DNA from: Acuticoccus sp. I52.16.1
GTDB lineage: Bacteria; Pseudomonadota; Alphaproteobacteria; Rhizobiales; Amorphaceae
Direction of reading: 5' to 3'
NCBI RefSeq assembly: GCF_022865125.1
Contig: NZ_CP094828.1
Coordinates: 1,116,001 to 1,180,000, forward strand
DNA: 64,000 nt
Made by a program: the position numbers and the translations under genes. Shown here one piece after another: positions 9,039 through 17,624 of the stretch. The notes under the pieces are model-generated. The model saw only the letters and a list, made by a program, of their open reading frames with translations, ran no database searches and was not told the DNA's origin. The stretch's first letter is position 1; the number at the start of each line of letters is the position of its first letter.

Positions 9039-9656
9039 ATGATCACGATCCACGGGATGACCGACTCCGGGAACTGCTACAAGCCGCGCCTGCTGGCCGC
9101 ACTCCTGGAGATCCCGTTCCGCCACAACGAGGTCTCCTTCCTCGACGGTGGCACGCGGGACCCCGCCTTCCTGGCGAAGACGCCGAACGGCAAGGTCCCG
9201 CTGCTCGAGCTGGAGGACGGCCGCACGCTGCCCGAATCGAACGCGATCCTGTGCTACCTGGCCGAAGGGAGCCGCTTCGTACCGGCCGACCGGTTCGCGC
9301 GGGCGCAGATGATGTCCTGGCTCTTCTTCGAGCAATATAGCCACGAGCCCCATGTCGCGGTGCGCCGCTCGCTCGTCGTCTATCCGCAGCTCGCCGCCTC
9401 GGCGACGCCGGAGCGGATGGCTGCCACCCTGGCCGGAGGCCGCAAGGCGCTGGCGGTGATGGAGGCGCGCCTTGCCGTGGCGCACTGGTTGGTGGACGAC
9501 GCGCCGACGCTCGCCGACATCGCCCTCTACGCCTACACCCACCTCGCTCCCGAGGGCGGGTTCGACCTGGCCGAGACGCCCGGCATCGCCCGCTGGCTCG
9601 CCCGCGTCGCCGCTCTCCCGCGCCACCGCCCGCTCGACTGGACACCCGCCGGCTAG
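9039..9656 (+). CDS. Glutathione S-transferase family protein
   Basis: This 205-residue protein has an N-terminal thioredoxin-like domain (ITIHGMTDSGNCYKPRLLAA, then NGKVPLLELEDGRTLPESNAIL, with the cis-Pro VPLL and the E-S glutathione-binding pair) and an all-helical C-terminal domain (residues about 85-200, with the N-capping LADIALYAY motif). It is likely a cytoplasmic glutathione transferase. The electrophilic substrate cannot be told from sequence, and no pathway neighbour is present. Confidence 0.85.
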   Translation: MITIHGMTDSGNCYKPRLLAALLEIPFRHNEVSFLDGGTRDPAFLAKTPNGKVPLLELEDGRTLPESNAILCYLAEGSRFVPADRFARAQMMSWLFFEQYSHEPHVAVRRSLVVYPQLAASATPERMAATLAGGRKALAVMEARLAVAHWLVDDAPTLADIALYAYTHLAPEGGFDLAETPGIARWLARVAALPRHRPLDWTPAG

Positions 9657-9686
9657 CCCAGCCCCGCGCCGGCGCACCACGACAAG

Positions 9687-9720
9687 ATGGCGGCCCCACC
9701 GATGAAGGTGAGGCCGCCAT
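9687..9720. terminator. Hairpin between convergent GST and cheZ genes
   Basis: Perfect 9-bp outer arms ATGGCGGCC / GGCCGCCAT enclose an inner CACC / GGTG stem with loop GATGAA and one mismatch. It lies between two convergent genes, but neither side has a clear T run, so it is a probable transcription barrier rather than a canonical terminator. Confidence 0.55.
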
Positions 9721-9763
9721 GGTCGCAGGGACGGATCGGGTCGAGGGGGTTTGGCGGCGCGCG

Positions 9764-10423
9764 TCAGCCGAAGAGGGCGTCGACGTCGTCCTGGTTGACG
9801 ACGCCGTAGTCGCCGTCCAGCGCCGGACCGTTGAGGAGATCCTTGTCGGTCTTCTCCTTCTTCTCCACCGGTGCGGTCAGCTCCTGGGCCTTCCACACGT
9901 CGACCATCGAGGCGATTCGCTCCTCGATGAACGACAGCGAGGCCACCACCTTCGAGATGCGCTGGCCCGTGATGTCCTGGAAGTTGCAGGCTTCGAAGAT
10001 CTGGATGACGCTGTTGGAGATCGACTGTGCGCGCTCCGCGTTGGCCCCCTCCAGGTCTCCCGCCATCTCGGCGACCAGCGTGTCGATCGTCTCGGCGGCG
10101 GCGAGGATGGTGTCCGTCGCCATCTCCGTGCCTTCGACGACGGCGCGCAGTTCGTCGGCGGCCCGGGCGTTGGACTGATCGCCCTCGCTTCGGGCGTAGA
10201 GGGCGCCGATCTCGGTCTTGGTGACGTCGATCCGCTTTTGAATATCATCGACGCCGCTCCACAGGGCGATCGCATTGTCGACCTTCTGTTCGCTGGCCCC
10301 GCCGCTGCCTTGGCCGCGTGCGGTGTGCAGCTCCTTGAGGATCGTCTCCACCTGGTGGGTCATCGGCGAAGATTCGGCAAGACGCCGTGCTTCTGCGATC
10401 TCGACCCGGAATGGTCTTGCCAT
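9764..10423 (-). CDS. cheZ: CheZ-family protein phosphatase
   Basis: The 219-residue product is largely helical and contains the CheZ hallmark FQDITGQRISKV, whose acidic residue and glutamine drive dephosphorylation of CheY-P. It ends in NQDDVDALFG, matching the C-terminal CheY-docking helix. It would terminate the chemotaxis signal in the cytoplasm. cheY starts 184 bp away on the opposite strand, so the phosphatase and its substrate are divergently encoded. The start at 10423 (MARPFRVE) is chosen over one eight codons upstream because it fits the conserved N-terminal helix better. Confidence 0.85.
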   Translation of the reverse strand: MARPFRVEIAEARRLAESSPMTHQVETILKELHTARGQGSGGASEQKVDNAIALWSGVDDIQKRIDVTKTEIGALYARSEGDQSNARAADELRAVVEGTEMATDTILAAAETIDTLVAEMAGDLEGANAERAQSISNSVIQIFEACNFQDITGQRISKVVASLSFIEERIASMVDVWKAQELTAPVEKKEKTDKDLLNGPALDGDYGVVNQDDVDALFG

Positions 10424-10607
10424 GTCCAAATGACTCCGTTGACGCACGACCTAACGATACACGCAACGGACGCATTTTCAACCTGAGGGCGCAGGCGCAG
10501 GTGAGTGTGGCGCAAGGTTCGGTCTCAGCTTCGGGCAAGCGTATCAGATTAAACCCGAATGGCTGAACATTCGCTCGAACCGGGCGTGCAACATCGCGGA
10601 GCAACCG

Positions 10608-10994
10608 ATGTCCCTTGACTTGACGATGCCAGTCCTCGTGGTCGACGACTACAAAACCATGGTTCGTATCATCAAGAACCTTCTTCGTCAGATCGGCTTC
10701 ACTGACGTCGATGACGCGTCCGACGGCAGCGAGGCGCTCGAGAAGATCAAAGCCAAGAAATATGGCCTCGTGATCTCCGACTGGAACATGGAGCCGATGA
10801 CCGGCTACGAACTCCTCAAGCAAGTTCGTGCCGACCCGGAGAACTCGGAGATGCCGTTCATCATGGTGACCGCCGAGGCGAAGTCCGAAAACGTCGTCGC
10901 CGCCAAGAAGGCCGGTGTCAACAACTACATCGTGAAGCCGTTCAATGCACAAACGCTGAAGGGCAAGATCGAATCGGTCTTCCAGCCGGCCTGA
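10608..10994 (+). CDS. cheY: Chemotaxis response regulator CheY
   Basis: This is a single receiver domain of 128 residues with all signalling residues: acidic pair D13-D14, phosphoacceptor D58 in ISDWNMEPMTG, switch T88 in IMVTAE and K110 in IVKPFN. The DWNMEPM signature is typical of chemotaxis CheY. Phosphorylated CheY binds the flagellar switch to alter rotation. The divergent cheZ supplies its phosphatase, and the flagellar regulator ftcR follows 224 bp downstream. Confidence 0.94.
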   Translation: MSLDLTMPVLVVDDYKTMVRIIKNLLRQIGFTDVDDASDGSEALEKIKAKKYGLVISDWNMEPMTGYELLKQVRADPENSEMPFIMVTAEAKSENVVAAKKAGVNNYIVKPFNAQTLKGKIESVFQPA

Positions 10995-11020
10995 TCCCCG
11001 TCACCGACGGAGGGCGCGTG

Positions 11021-11146
11021 CGGGTTGTGGCGGGTGGAAATTCGGGAAAGTGAAGAACATTCCTTCACAACCCGACACAACCTGAAGTCTCCCGATAAAG
11101 TTGTCTTCTGGGTTGCGGGACCGCAACCTTCGCGTATTGGTTGTAC
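11021..11146 (+). promoter_or_regulatory. ftcR upstream region with repeated GGTTG/CAACC half-sites
   Basis: Between cheY and ftcR the pentamer GGTTG or its complement CAACC occurs at about 11023, 11068, 11078, 11111, 11124 and 11138. Two of them form a perfect inverted repeat GGTTGCGG-GA-CCGCAACC at 11111-11128, about 90 bp before the ftcR start. This looks like a multi-site operator. Autoregulation by FtcR is a guess. Confidence 0.45.
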
Positions 11147-11218
11147 CCATGACGCCGAGCCCAGCGGCCCCCGCGTCGGCCCGGCGACCAGACACTCACG
11201 CCGTAAAGGAAGGCAGGA

Positions 11219-12016
11219 ATGTACATCGTAATCGACTCGCGTGAGGTTGTTGCCAACGGTTACAAATCCGGCTTCGAGCGCGAAGGCCTCGCCTGCACGA
11301 CCTTCGCCGGGGCCGAGTTCGCCGATTGGCTACACTCCATCTCCGACTCGGACGCTGCCGCCATCCAGGCCGTGATCCTCGGCGCCATCGAGGATCGCTA
11401 CAACATCCCCTCGCTGGTGCGGAACCGGGCCAAGACGCCCATCATCGCCCTGAAGGAGGAGAGCGGTCTGGAAGAGACCCTCGAACTCTTCAACGTCGGT
11501 GTCGACGATGTGGTCAAGAAGCCCGCGCCGGTGCGCGAGCTGGTGGCCCGCGCCAACGCCATCTGGCGCCGCTCCAGCGACGCGCGCGAGGAGGCCCAGT
11601 TCGGCCGCCTCACCGTCTTCTTCGACAGTCGCGATCCGACCATCGACGAGACCCCCGTCGAGTTGCCGCGGCGCGAGCGCCAGATCCTGGAATATCTGGT
11701 CAAGAACCGGCGCCGGCGCATCACCAAGACCCAGCTCTTCAATGCCATCTACGGCCTCTTCAACGAGAACGTCGACGAGACCGTGATCGAGGGGCACATC
11801 TCCAAGCTGCGCAAGAAGCTGCGTCTGCGCCTGGGCTACGACGTGATCGACGCCAAGCGCTTCGCCGGCTACGCCTTCATCGGCGACCGGGCGGCTTGCG
11901 AGATCGAGCGGCCGGTGCCGCGCGAGACGGTCGAAGGGAGCCCGGTGCTGTCCCTCGTCGCCTCGAACCCGAGCCTCGACCGGGGCGTCAACCGCAACGG
12001 CCCGCGCCCGGTCTGA
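11219..12016 (+). CDS. ftcR: FtcR/Rem-type orphan flagellar regulator
   Basis: This 265-residue OmpR-like protein has an N-terminal receiver-like domain (1-120) and a C-terminal winged-helix DNA-binding domain (about 140-225: LPRRERQILEYLVKNR, EGHISKLRKKLR, FAGYAFIGD). It matches the FtcR (Brucella) / Rem (Sinorhizobium) family in length and motifs such as GVDDVVKKP and RRERQILEYL. Those proteins activate flagellar genes. The receiver is atypical: the beta-3 position reads AVILGAIED, with no clear phosphoacceptor aspartate, as in other family members, so control is probably not by phosphorylation. A proline/arginine tail of about 35 residues follows the DNA-binding domain. The cheY/cheZ neighbourhood supports a motility role. 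Confidence 0.85.
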   Translation: MYIVIDSREVVANGYKSGFEREGLACTTFAGAEFADWLHSISDSDAAAIQAVILGAIEDRYNIPSLVRNRAKTPIIALKEESGLEETLELFNVGVDDVVKKPAPVRELVARANAIWRRSSDAREEAQFGRLTVFFDSRDPTIDETPVELPRRERQILEYLVKNRRRRITKTQLFNAIYGLFNENVDETVIEGHISKLRKKLRLRLGYDVIDAKRFAGYAFIGDRAACEIERPVPRETVEGSPVLSLVASNPSLDRGVNRNGPRPV

Positions 12017-12281
12017 CGCCGGCGGCCACGCCTCGGCCCCGGCACCCCCTGCCGCCAGGCCGCGCCGGCCGACGCCTCGACGACGCCCCGCCTGGGATGA
12101 CCTCCGGGCCCGGGGCGGGCGCCCCTCCCCGCGAAGCGCGCGGGTGGCGCTCGCGTGCGGGCTGAGACATTCGGCCCCAATCATCACGTGCTATTGCGCG
12201 CGACATCGCCGCCTCACCCGGTACTATACTTGCATGTCGTGCGACTGCGCGACCGTACCGCGGACACCGAGGGAGGCGCGC

Positions 12282-13118
12282 ATGGCACCTGTCACTCTTC
12301 GTTCGATCGTCGCCGCCTGTACCGGGCTCGCCGCTCTCGCCGGCACCGTCCTCGCCGCGGCACCCGCGTCCGCGCAGTTCTCCAACTGCCACGCCATCGC
12401 CGACGCCTTCCCGAACGCGCGCATCATCCGCGTCGCCAACGAGACGCCGCAGCGCGATTACACCGTCGAGATCCGCTACATCGGCCACTCGACCTTTCGC
12501 ATCACCGCGCCCGACGGGACCACCATCGCCACCGACTATGCCGGAAGCGCCGGCGCCGGTCCGACGCCGGACGTCGTCACGATGAACCACGCCCACACCA
12601 GCCATTTTACGAACTTCCCCGATCCCGCGATCCCGCACGTTTTGAAGGGATGGGGCGAAGACGGGCAACCGGCGCAACATATGCTCCAGGTCGGCGAGGT
12701 GCTGGTGCGCAACGTCACCTCCGACATCCGCAACTATCTGGGCGTCGAGGCCGACGGCAACTCCATCTTCATCTACGAGATCCAGGGCCTTTGCATCGGC
12801 CACCTCGGCCACCTGCACCAACCGCTCTCGGATGCGCAGGTCGCCGAGATCGGCCGGCTCGACGTGGTGTTCGTGCCGGTCGACGGCTCCTACACGATGG
12901 ACCAGCGGGCGATGATGGAGGTCGTGTCGCGGCTGCGCGCGTCGATCGCCATCCCGATGCATTGGTTCGGCGCCTATACGCTGGCCGACTTCATCAACCG
13001 CACCCGTGCCGACGGGCTGACCATCGCCATGCCGTCGGACCCGGTGCTGCGCGTCTCGCTCAACTCGCTGCCGGAGCGGCCGACGTTCGTCGTCTTGCCG
13101 CGCACCTTCGGCGAGTGA
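12282..13118 (+). CDS. Exported metallo-beta-lactamase-fold protein (UlaG-like)
   Basis: The 278-residue product starts with a signal peptide (residues 1-about 32, AAAPASAQF cleavage region). It continues as a UlaG/RomA-type metallo-beta-lactamase fold: YIGHSTFRITAPDGTTIATDY, then TMNHAHTSHF as the metal-binding loop in a reduced form, CIGHLGHLHQPLS and IPMHWFG. The ribosome-binding site GGGAGG lies six bases before the ATG at 12282. Substrate unknown. The first motif reads NHAHTSH rather than H-x-H-x-D-H, so one metal site may be altered. An IS element was inserted 10 bp after its stop. Confidence 0.75.
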   Translation: MAPVTLRSIVAACTGLAALAGTVLAAAPASAQFSNCHAIADAFPNARIIRVANETPQRDYTVEIRYIGHSTFRITAPDGTTIATDYAGSAGAGPTPDVVTMNHAHTSHFTNFPDPAIPHVLKGWGEDGQPAQHMLQVGEVLVRNVTSDIRNYLGVEADGNSIFIYEIQGLCIGHLGHLHQPLSDAQVAEIGRLDVVFVPVDGSYTMDQRAMMEVVSRLRASIAIPMHWFGAYTLADFINRTRADGLTIAMPSDPVLRVSLNSLPERPTFVVLPRTFGE

Positions 13119-13127
13119 CGCCCGGCC

Positions 13128-14219
13128 CTAGTGGATTGACTCAAACGCTTGGAACCCGCGTTTGCGTGCGGCGATAATGGCATCGGGATCGGCGCGCCAG
13201 ACGAAGGGCTTAGCCTCGGTGTCGTTGTGTTGGGCGATGAAGCGGTTGATGGCGGCCTGCAGGTCGACGACGCCGGTGAAGACGCCGTACTTCAGTCGTC
13301 GGCGGGTGAGTTTGGCGAAGAAGCCCTCGACGGCATTGAGCCAGGAACTCGATGTCGGGGTGAAGTGGAAGGTCCAGCGGGGATGGCGGGCGAGCCATCG
13401 CCTGACCTCGGGCGTCTTGTGCGAGGACACGTTGTCGAGGACGACATGGACGATCCGGCCCGGCGGGATGTCGCGTTCCAGCGCGTTCAGGAACCTGATG
13501 AACTCCTGATGGCGGTGGCGCGACATGTTTTTCCCGAAGACCTCGCCGGTCAGGACATTGAGCGCGGCGAACAGCGTCGTGGTGCCGTTGCGTTTGTAGT
13601 CGTGGGTCATGGTGGCGCCGCGGCCCCTCTTCAGCGGAAGGCCGGGCTGGGTGCGGTCGAGCGCCTGGATCGGGCTCTTCTCGTCGATCGACAGCACCAC
13701 GGCGTGGGCCGGCGGCGCCACGTAAAGCCCCACGACATCACGCAGCTTCTCCACGAAGGCGGGGTCGCGGGAGAGCTTGAAGGTGCGCCAGCGGTGCGGG
13801 GCGAGGCCATGCGCGGCCCAGATCCGCTGCACCGTGACGACGCCAAGCCCGACAGCCTTCGCCATGGCCCGTGCCGTCCAGTGGGTCGCCTCGTGGGGCG
13901 GCGGCTCATGGGTCAACCGCACCACCTCGGCCACTTTGTCGGGCGCGACCGGCGCCTTGCCCGGCGGCCGGGACTTGTCCCAGAGCAGCCCCTCGACGCC
14001 GTCCGCGGCGAACCGCTCCTGCCATCGCCAGACGCTGGTCTTGCTCTTGCAGGTCGCCGCCATGATCGCGTGGGTGCCGTGCCCGTCGGCCGTCAGCAGC
14101 ACGATGCGCGCCCGCCACATATGCTTTTGCGGGGTGTTCCGGCCCGAAACGATGGCTTCGAGCCGCGTTCGCTCGGTCCCCGAGACCGTGAAGGAGATGC
14201 CTGTTCGCATCTCTCTCAT
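13128..14219 (-). CDS. IS630-family transposase
   Basis: This 363-residue transposase has an N-terminal helix-turn-helix (AIMAATCKSKTSVWRWQERF, residues about 50-70) and an IS630-type DDE catalytic domain: first Asp in VVLSIDEKS, second Asp in HVVLDNVSSHK, and Glu in SSSWLNAVEGFFAKL. No frameshift or internal stop is seen, so the enzyme may be active. A GTG six bases upstream (14225) is an alternative start. The last sense codon (CAC) is the last three bases of the element, and the TAG stop is built from the duplicated target TA plus one flanking base. Confidence 0.95.
   Translation of the reverse strand: MREMRTGISFTVSGTERTRLEAIVSGRNTPQKHMWRARIVLLTADGHGTHAIMAATCKSKTSVWRWQERFAADGVEGLLWDKSRPPGKAPVAPDKVAEVVRLTHEPPPHEATHWTARAMAKAVGLGVVTVQRIWAAHGLAPHRWRTFKLSRDPAFVEKLRDVVGLYVAPPAHAVVLSIDEKSPIQALDRTQPGLPLKRGRGATMTHDYKRNGTTTLFAALNVLTGEVFGKNMSRHRHQEFIRFLNALERDIPPGRIVHVVLDNVSSHKTPEVRRWLARHPRWTFHFTPTSSSWLNAVEGFFAKLTRRRLKYGVFTGVVDLQAAINRFIAQHNDTEAKPFVWRADPDAIIAARKRGFQAFESIH
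13131..13140 (+). repeat. Left terminal inverted repeat of the IS630 element
   Basis: GTGGATTGAC, a perfect inverse of the right end. After it the two ends diverge, then both show a CAAA motif. Confidence 0.9.
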
Positions 14220-14269
14220 TCGCACGGGCTTACCCTCAACGGAATCCCAAAACGGACCCTTTTGAATGG

Positions 14270-14279
14270 GTCAATCCAC
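14270..14279 (-). repeat. Right terminal inverted repeat of the IS630 element
   Basis: GTCAATCCAC on the plus strand, the inverse of the left end, next to the TA at 14280. Confidence 0.9.
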
Positions 14280-14344
14280 TAGCGTGTCCGGGCGCGAGTG
14301 ATGATCTGGGCAAGTGAGGGTCCGGGCCGCAGACCGTCTGTGCG

Positions 14345-15286
14345 TCAGCGGTCGGGGCCCGCGTCCTCCGGCGCTTCGCCGAGGGGGGCGTGCATGCGGG
14401 TCGCGGGCGGGCGCTGCGGGGTGATCGCGATCGCGGTCATGATCAGGCAGGCGGCAGCCCCGTGGGCCAGCGTCAACGGCTCGCCGAACGCCAGCCAGCC
14501 GATCAGGAACATGGTGGGCAATTCCGCACTGCCGGCGATCGCGGTCGACACCGCGCCGAGCCGCGGCGCGAACGTCACGTAGAGGAGTTGCGGCAGCAGC
14601 GCGCTGGCGATCGCCATGACGGCGATGGTGACGAGCGCGGCCGGCTCGAGCGGCAGGATCTCGGCCGGCGGCAGCTGGACGAGCAGCGGCGCCACTCCCA
14701 GCACCGCCCCCAGCGAGACCGAACCGGTGGCCGCCAGGGGCGGTAGCGCGCCGAGCCGATGGGCGATCACGTTGAGCAGGAAGCCGTAAGCCGCCGGCGT
14801 CGTGAGGCCGAAGAGAATCGCCGTCGCCGCCCCCCCGAACGAAACGATGGGCGTGCCCACCAGCGCCGCGGCGACGATGAGGACCGCCGCGAGCGCCCCG
14901 CGCGTCCCCGGCCGCTCGCCGAACAGGAGCGCGGCGAAGGCGATGGCGAACAACGGGTAGGTCATGAAGAGGACCGCCACCTCGGCGACCGGCAGGCTCC
15001 GCAGCGCCACGACGTAGCCGATCCACCCGAGCGCGATGGTGGCTCCGCCGGCGATCCCCCACAGCGTCGCCGTCCGCCGCGGCCCGCGCACGACCAGGAA
15101 CGGCGCCAGCACCAGCGCGGTGAGCGCGAAGCGGAAGAAGGTGACGGCGGGTGCGGCCATGCCGAATTCCGGCAGCACCCGGCCGAAGTAGGCCGTGGTG
15201 CCGAACAACCCCGCCCCCGCGATGATGGCGAAGATGCCGGCGGGGTGGTGTCGGGCGGAGGCGAGGGAGGCGGACGAGGAACTCAT
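14345..15286 (-). CDS. EamA-family (DMT) transporter
   Basis: This 313-residue inner-membrane protein has about ten hydrophobic helices in two EamA repeats. The first starts at IFAIIAGAGLFGTTAYFGRV and the second at GGAATAILFGLTTPAAYGFL, each ending in a typical GE motif (LLFGERPG and WLAFGEPLT). Family members export amino acids or other metabolites. The substrate cannot be predicted. It stands alone on the minus strand, with the IS element immediately downstream. Confidence 0.85.
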   Translation of the reverse strand: MSSSSASLASARHHPAGIFAIIAGAGLFGTTAYFGRVLPEFGMAAPAVTFFRFALTALVLAPFLVVRGPRRTATLWGIAGGATIALGWIGYVVALRSLPVAEVAVLFMTYPLFAIAFAALLFGERPGTRGALAAVLIVAAALVGTPIVSFGGAATAILFGLTTPAAYGFLLNVIAHRLGALPPLAATGSVSLGAVLGVAPLLVQLPPAEILPLEPAALVTIAVMAIASALLPQLLYVTFAPRLGAVSTAIAGSAELPTMFLIGWLAFGEPLTLAHGAAACLIMTAIAITPQRPPATRMHAPLGEAPEDAGPDR

Positions 15287-15419
15287 CCTTCTCCTCTAGA
15301 GTACGCGGCCGGCGCGGTCTCCACCGCATCGCACCTACCGGCCCCGCGGCGGACCCGCGTGGGGCGATGCACCGTCACAGGCGCGGCACCCGGCCGATTT
15401 TACAATTTTCGCGAGAAAT

Positions 15420-17009
15420 GTGCGGAAAATCCAACGCAGCTGGATGCAAGACGGCACGCCTATGACAGTCGATGCCAGAGCGAGTGTGTCCATGGTCGAT
15501 GTCAGTACATTCAACTACTGCTTCCCCACCAGCCGGTGCGGCGTCAACTGCCCCGCGCTCCCGGCCGATCTGGGCGAAACCTACCTGGAGCACGAGTTCG
15601 AGGTGGCACGGCGCAGCGGCCTCTACGGGCGTATGCTGCGCGAGGGGGTGCTGACCGACGGCCTGTGGTTCTGGGACCTGCTCGAGCCGGACAACTGCTA
15701 CATCAGCCCGGGCTTCTGGCGTGCGCTGGGATTCGCCCCGTCCACCCGGCCGCCGCTGATGGCGCACTGGCGCGCGCTGGTCTTCGAGGAGGACCTCGCC
15801 GCGTTCGAGGAGAAGATCGCCGCCCACCTCGCCAACCCCGCCACCCCCTACGACCAGGTCCTGCGTTGCCGAACCGCCGACGGAGCGACGCTGCGGGTGC
15901 GCTCACGCGGCGTCGCGCTGTTCGAAGACGGTGCGCCACGCCGCATGTCCGGCACCTTCGACGTGCTGGGCGACATGCGCGAGGACGTCCTGTCCGACAA
16001 GATGTCCGAGGTTCTGGAGCTGTCGCAGGACGCGATCTCCGTGTGGTGCATGCGCCGCGGGGTGCGACGCTGGAACCGCGGCGCGGAAGCGATGTTCGGC
16101 TTCACCGCCGAGGAGATGCAGGGCGAGATCGCCCATGAGCGCATGTGGGCTCGATTCTCCAGTGAATGGCCGGAGATCCTGGCGACGATCGAACGCGGGC
16201 GATCGTGGACCGGCGAGGCCGAGTGGCACGCCAGATCGGGCCGCACCGTCTACACCTCGACCACCCTGCAACGCATGGCGATCAGCGGAGGCGACACGCT
16301 CGTCCTGCAGGTGGACCGGGACGTGACGGCCAAGGTGGAGCTGCGCGAGCGGCAGCGCGTCATGACCCGCGAATTGAACCACCGGGTGAAGAACCTCTTC
16401 GCCGTGATCCGCGCGCTGGTGAAGCTCTCGTCCCTCGGCCAGGATCACGTGCCGGCGCTGGTGCGCGAGCTGGACCAGCGCATCGCCGCGCTCGCCGCCG
16501 CGCACGTCGTCAGCCTCGGCTACGAGATGGAGGACGGCGCGCCGTTGGGCGAGGTGCTCGAGGCGGTGCTGGCCCCCTACCCCGCCAGCCGCGCCGCACT
16601 GGAACTCGACGGGCCGAGCCAATGGCTGCCGCAGAGCCGGATCACACCCATGGGCCTCATCCTCAACGAATTGGCCACCAACGCGCTGAAGCACGGTGCC
16701 TGGTCCTCGCTGGAGGGGCGGGTGAGCGTGCGCTGGGAGCGCGTCCACGGTGACGGCGCCGAGCTGATTCGGCTGACGTGGGAGGAAATCTCGCCCTCGT
16801 TCCGCCCCAGCGGCACCGAAGCGACGCGCCGGGGCTTCGGCTCCGAGCTGATCGAGATGTCGACCGCCCAGATGGGGGCGGTCCTGTCACGCAGCGAGGG
16901 GCGGGCCGGCGTCCGGCTCACCCTCACCTTCGAGGCCGGCGTGCAGGTCGGCGCCGCAGCGCGTGCCCCCACCCTCCAACCGACGTCTGCCAGGAGCCAC
17001 GTCCCATGA
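15420..17009 (+). CDS. PAS-PAS HWE/HisKA_2-type sensor histidine kinase
   Basis: The 529-residue protein has no membrane segment. It contains two PAS-like domains (about 78-185 and 196-305), then a dimerisation/phosphoacceptor helix ELNHRVKNLFAVIRALVKL with H321, and a catalytic domain whose N box reads LILNELATNALKHGA. A W-x-E motif in LTWEE near residue 465 marks the HWE subgroup common in alphaproteobacteria. The stop overlaps the start of the receiver gene (ATGA at 17006-17009), so the pair is translationally coupled. Other starts at 15444 and 15462 are possible. The signal sensed is unknown; HWE kinases often act in light, redox or general stress pathways. Confidence 0.88.
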   Translation: MRKIQRSWMQDGTPMTVDARASVSMVDVSTFNYCFPTSRCGVNCPALPADLGETYLEHEFEVARRSGLYGRMLREGVLTDGLWFWDLLEPDNCYISPGFWRALGFAPSTRPPLMAHWRALVFEEDLAAFEEKIAAHLANPATPYDQVLRCRTADGATLRVRSRGVALFEDGAPRRMSGTFDVLGDMREDVLSDKMSEVLELSQDAISVWCMRRGVRRWNRGAEAMFGFTAEEMQGEIAHERMWARFSSEWPEILATIERGRSWTGEAEWHARSGRTVYTSTTLQRMAISGGDTLVLQVDRDVTAKVELRERQRVMTRELNHRVKNLFAVIRALVKLSSLGQDHVPALVRELDQRIAALAAAHVVSLGYEMEDGAPLGEVLEAVLAPYPASRAALELDGPSQWLPQSRITPMGLILNELATNALKHGAWSSLEGRVSVRWERVHGDGAELIRLTWEEISPSFRPSGTEATRRGFGSELIEMSTAQMGAVLSRSEGRAGVRLTLTFEAGVQVGAAARAPTLQPTSARSHVP

Positions 17010-17431
17010 TTGCAGAACCCTGCGAATCCACCCGCCTGCTGCGGCCGATGGCGACCCGACGCCAGCGCGTCCTATTGGTGGAGGACGAGGCTCTCATCGC
17101 ACTGACGCTGAAAATGATGCTCGAGATCGACATGGGCCTCGACGTCGTCGGCCCGATCGCCCGGCTGGACGAGGCGATCGAGGCCGCGAGGACCGAACTC
17201 CTGGACCTCGCCCTGCTCGACGTCGCGATCATCGGCGGCGACGTCTTCCCGGTCGCCGATATTCTGCAGGCGCGCGACGTCCCGATCATCTTCCACACCG
17301 GGCACGGGCTGAAGGAAGATTTGATGGACTACTACGGCTGCGCCGAGGTCTTCTCCAAACCGTCCGACGATGCGGCGTTGCGTCACGCGATGACCCGCAT
17401 GATCTCCGGCCCCGCCGCCGGCACCGGCTGA
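17006..17431 (+). CDS. Stand-alone response regulator receiver protein
   Basis: The 141-residue product is one receiver domain with acidic pair E26-D27, phosphoacceptor D72 (LALLDVAI), T98 (FHTGH) and K118 (FSKPSDD). It has no output domain, so it probably acts by protein contact or phosphotransfer. Its start overlaps the stop of the upstream HWE-type kinase, which is its likely partner. Single-domain receivers of this type commonly follow HWE/HisKA_2 kinases in alphaproteobacteria. Confidence 0.9.
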   Translation: MIAEPCESTRLLRPMATRRQRVLLVEDEALIALTLKMMLEIDMGLDVVGPIARLDEAIEAARTELLDLALLDVAIIGGDVFPVADILQARDVPIIFHTGHGLKEDLMDYYGCAEVFSKPSDDAALRHAMTRMISGPAAGTG

Positions 17432-17600
17432 CCCCGCTCCGCGCGATCGGCCGCACCGGCCCGTGCCATCGCACACTATTCGCCGGGCTTTCACATCATC
17501 ACCCGGTCACGAGCGATCGGACCGGCCCGGCGCAATGGATGGAATGCCGCCGCGCGATTGATCCGCCCCACCCCCGCCCCCATCTGAAGGACGCAAAAAG

Positions 17601-17616
17601 TGTGACGCTCGTCACA
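17601..17616. promoter_or_regulatory. CRP/FNR-family-type operator upstream of groES
   Basis: TGTGA-CGCTCG-TCACA is a perfect match to the symmetric CRP consensus (TGTGA-N6-TCACA). It ends 8 bp before the groES -35 element, a position suited to activation. Confidence 0.5.
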
Positions 17617-17624
17617 TTCGCGCG

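Larger units (their letters stand above)
13129..14281 (-). mobile_element. Intact IS630-family insertion sequence with TA duplication
   Basis: The element proper spans 13131-14279 (1149 bp). It ends in the inverted repeats GTGGATTGAC (13131-13140) and GTCAATCCAC (14270-14279) and is flanked by TA at 13129-13130 and 14280-14281, the target duplication expected of IS630/mariner-like elements. It carries one transposase gene. It sits between two gene ends (metallo-beta-lactamase-fold gene and EamA transporter) and disrupts neither. Confidence 0.93.

Noticed and set aside
13128..14281. IS element inactivating a neighbouring gene
   Set aside because: Both flanking genes end before the element and read full length; the insertion is in the gap between them.
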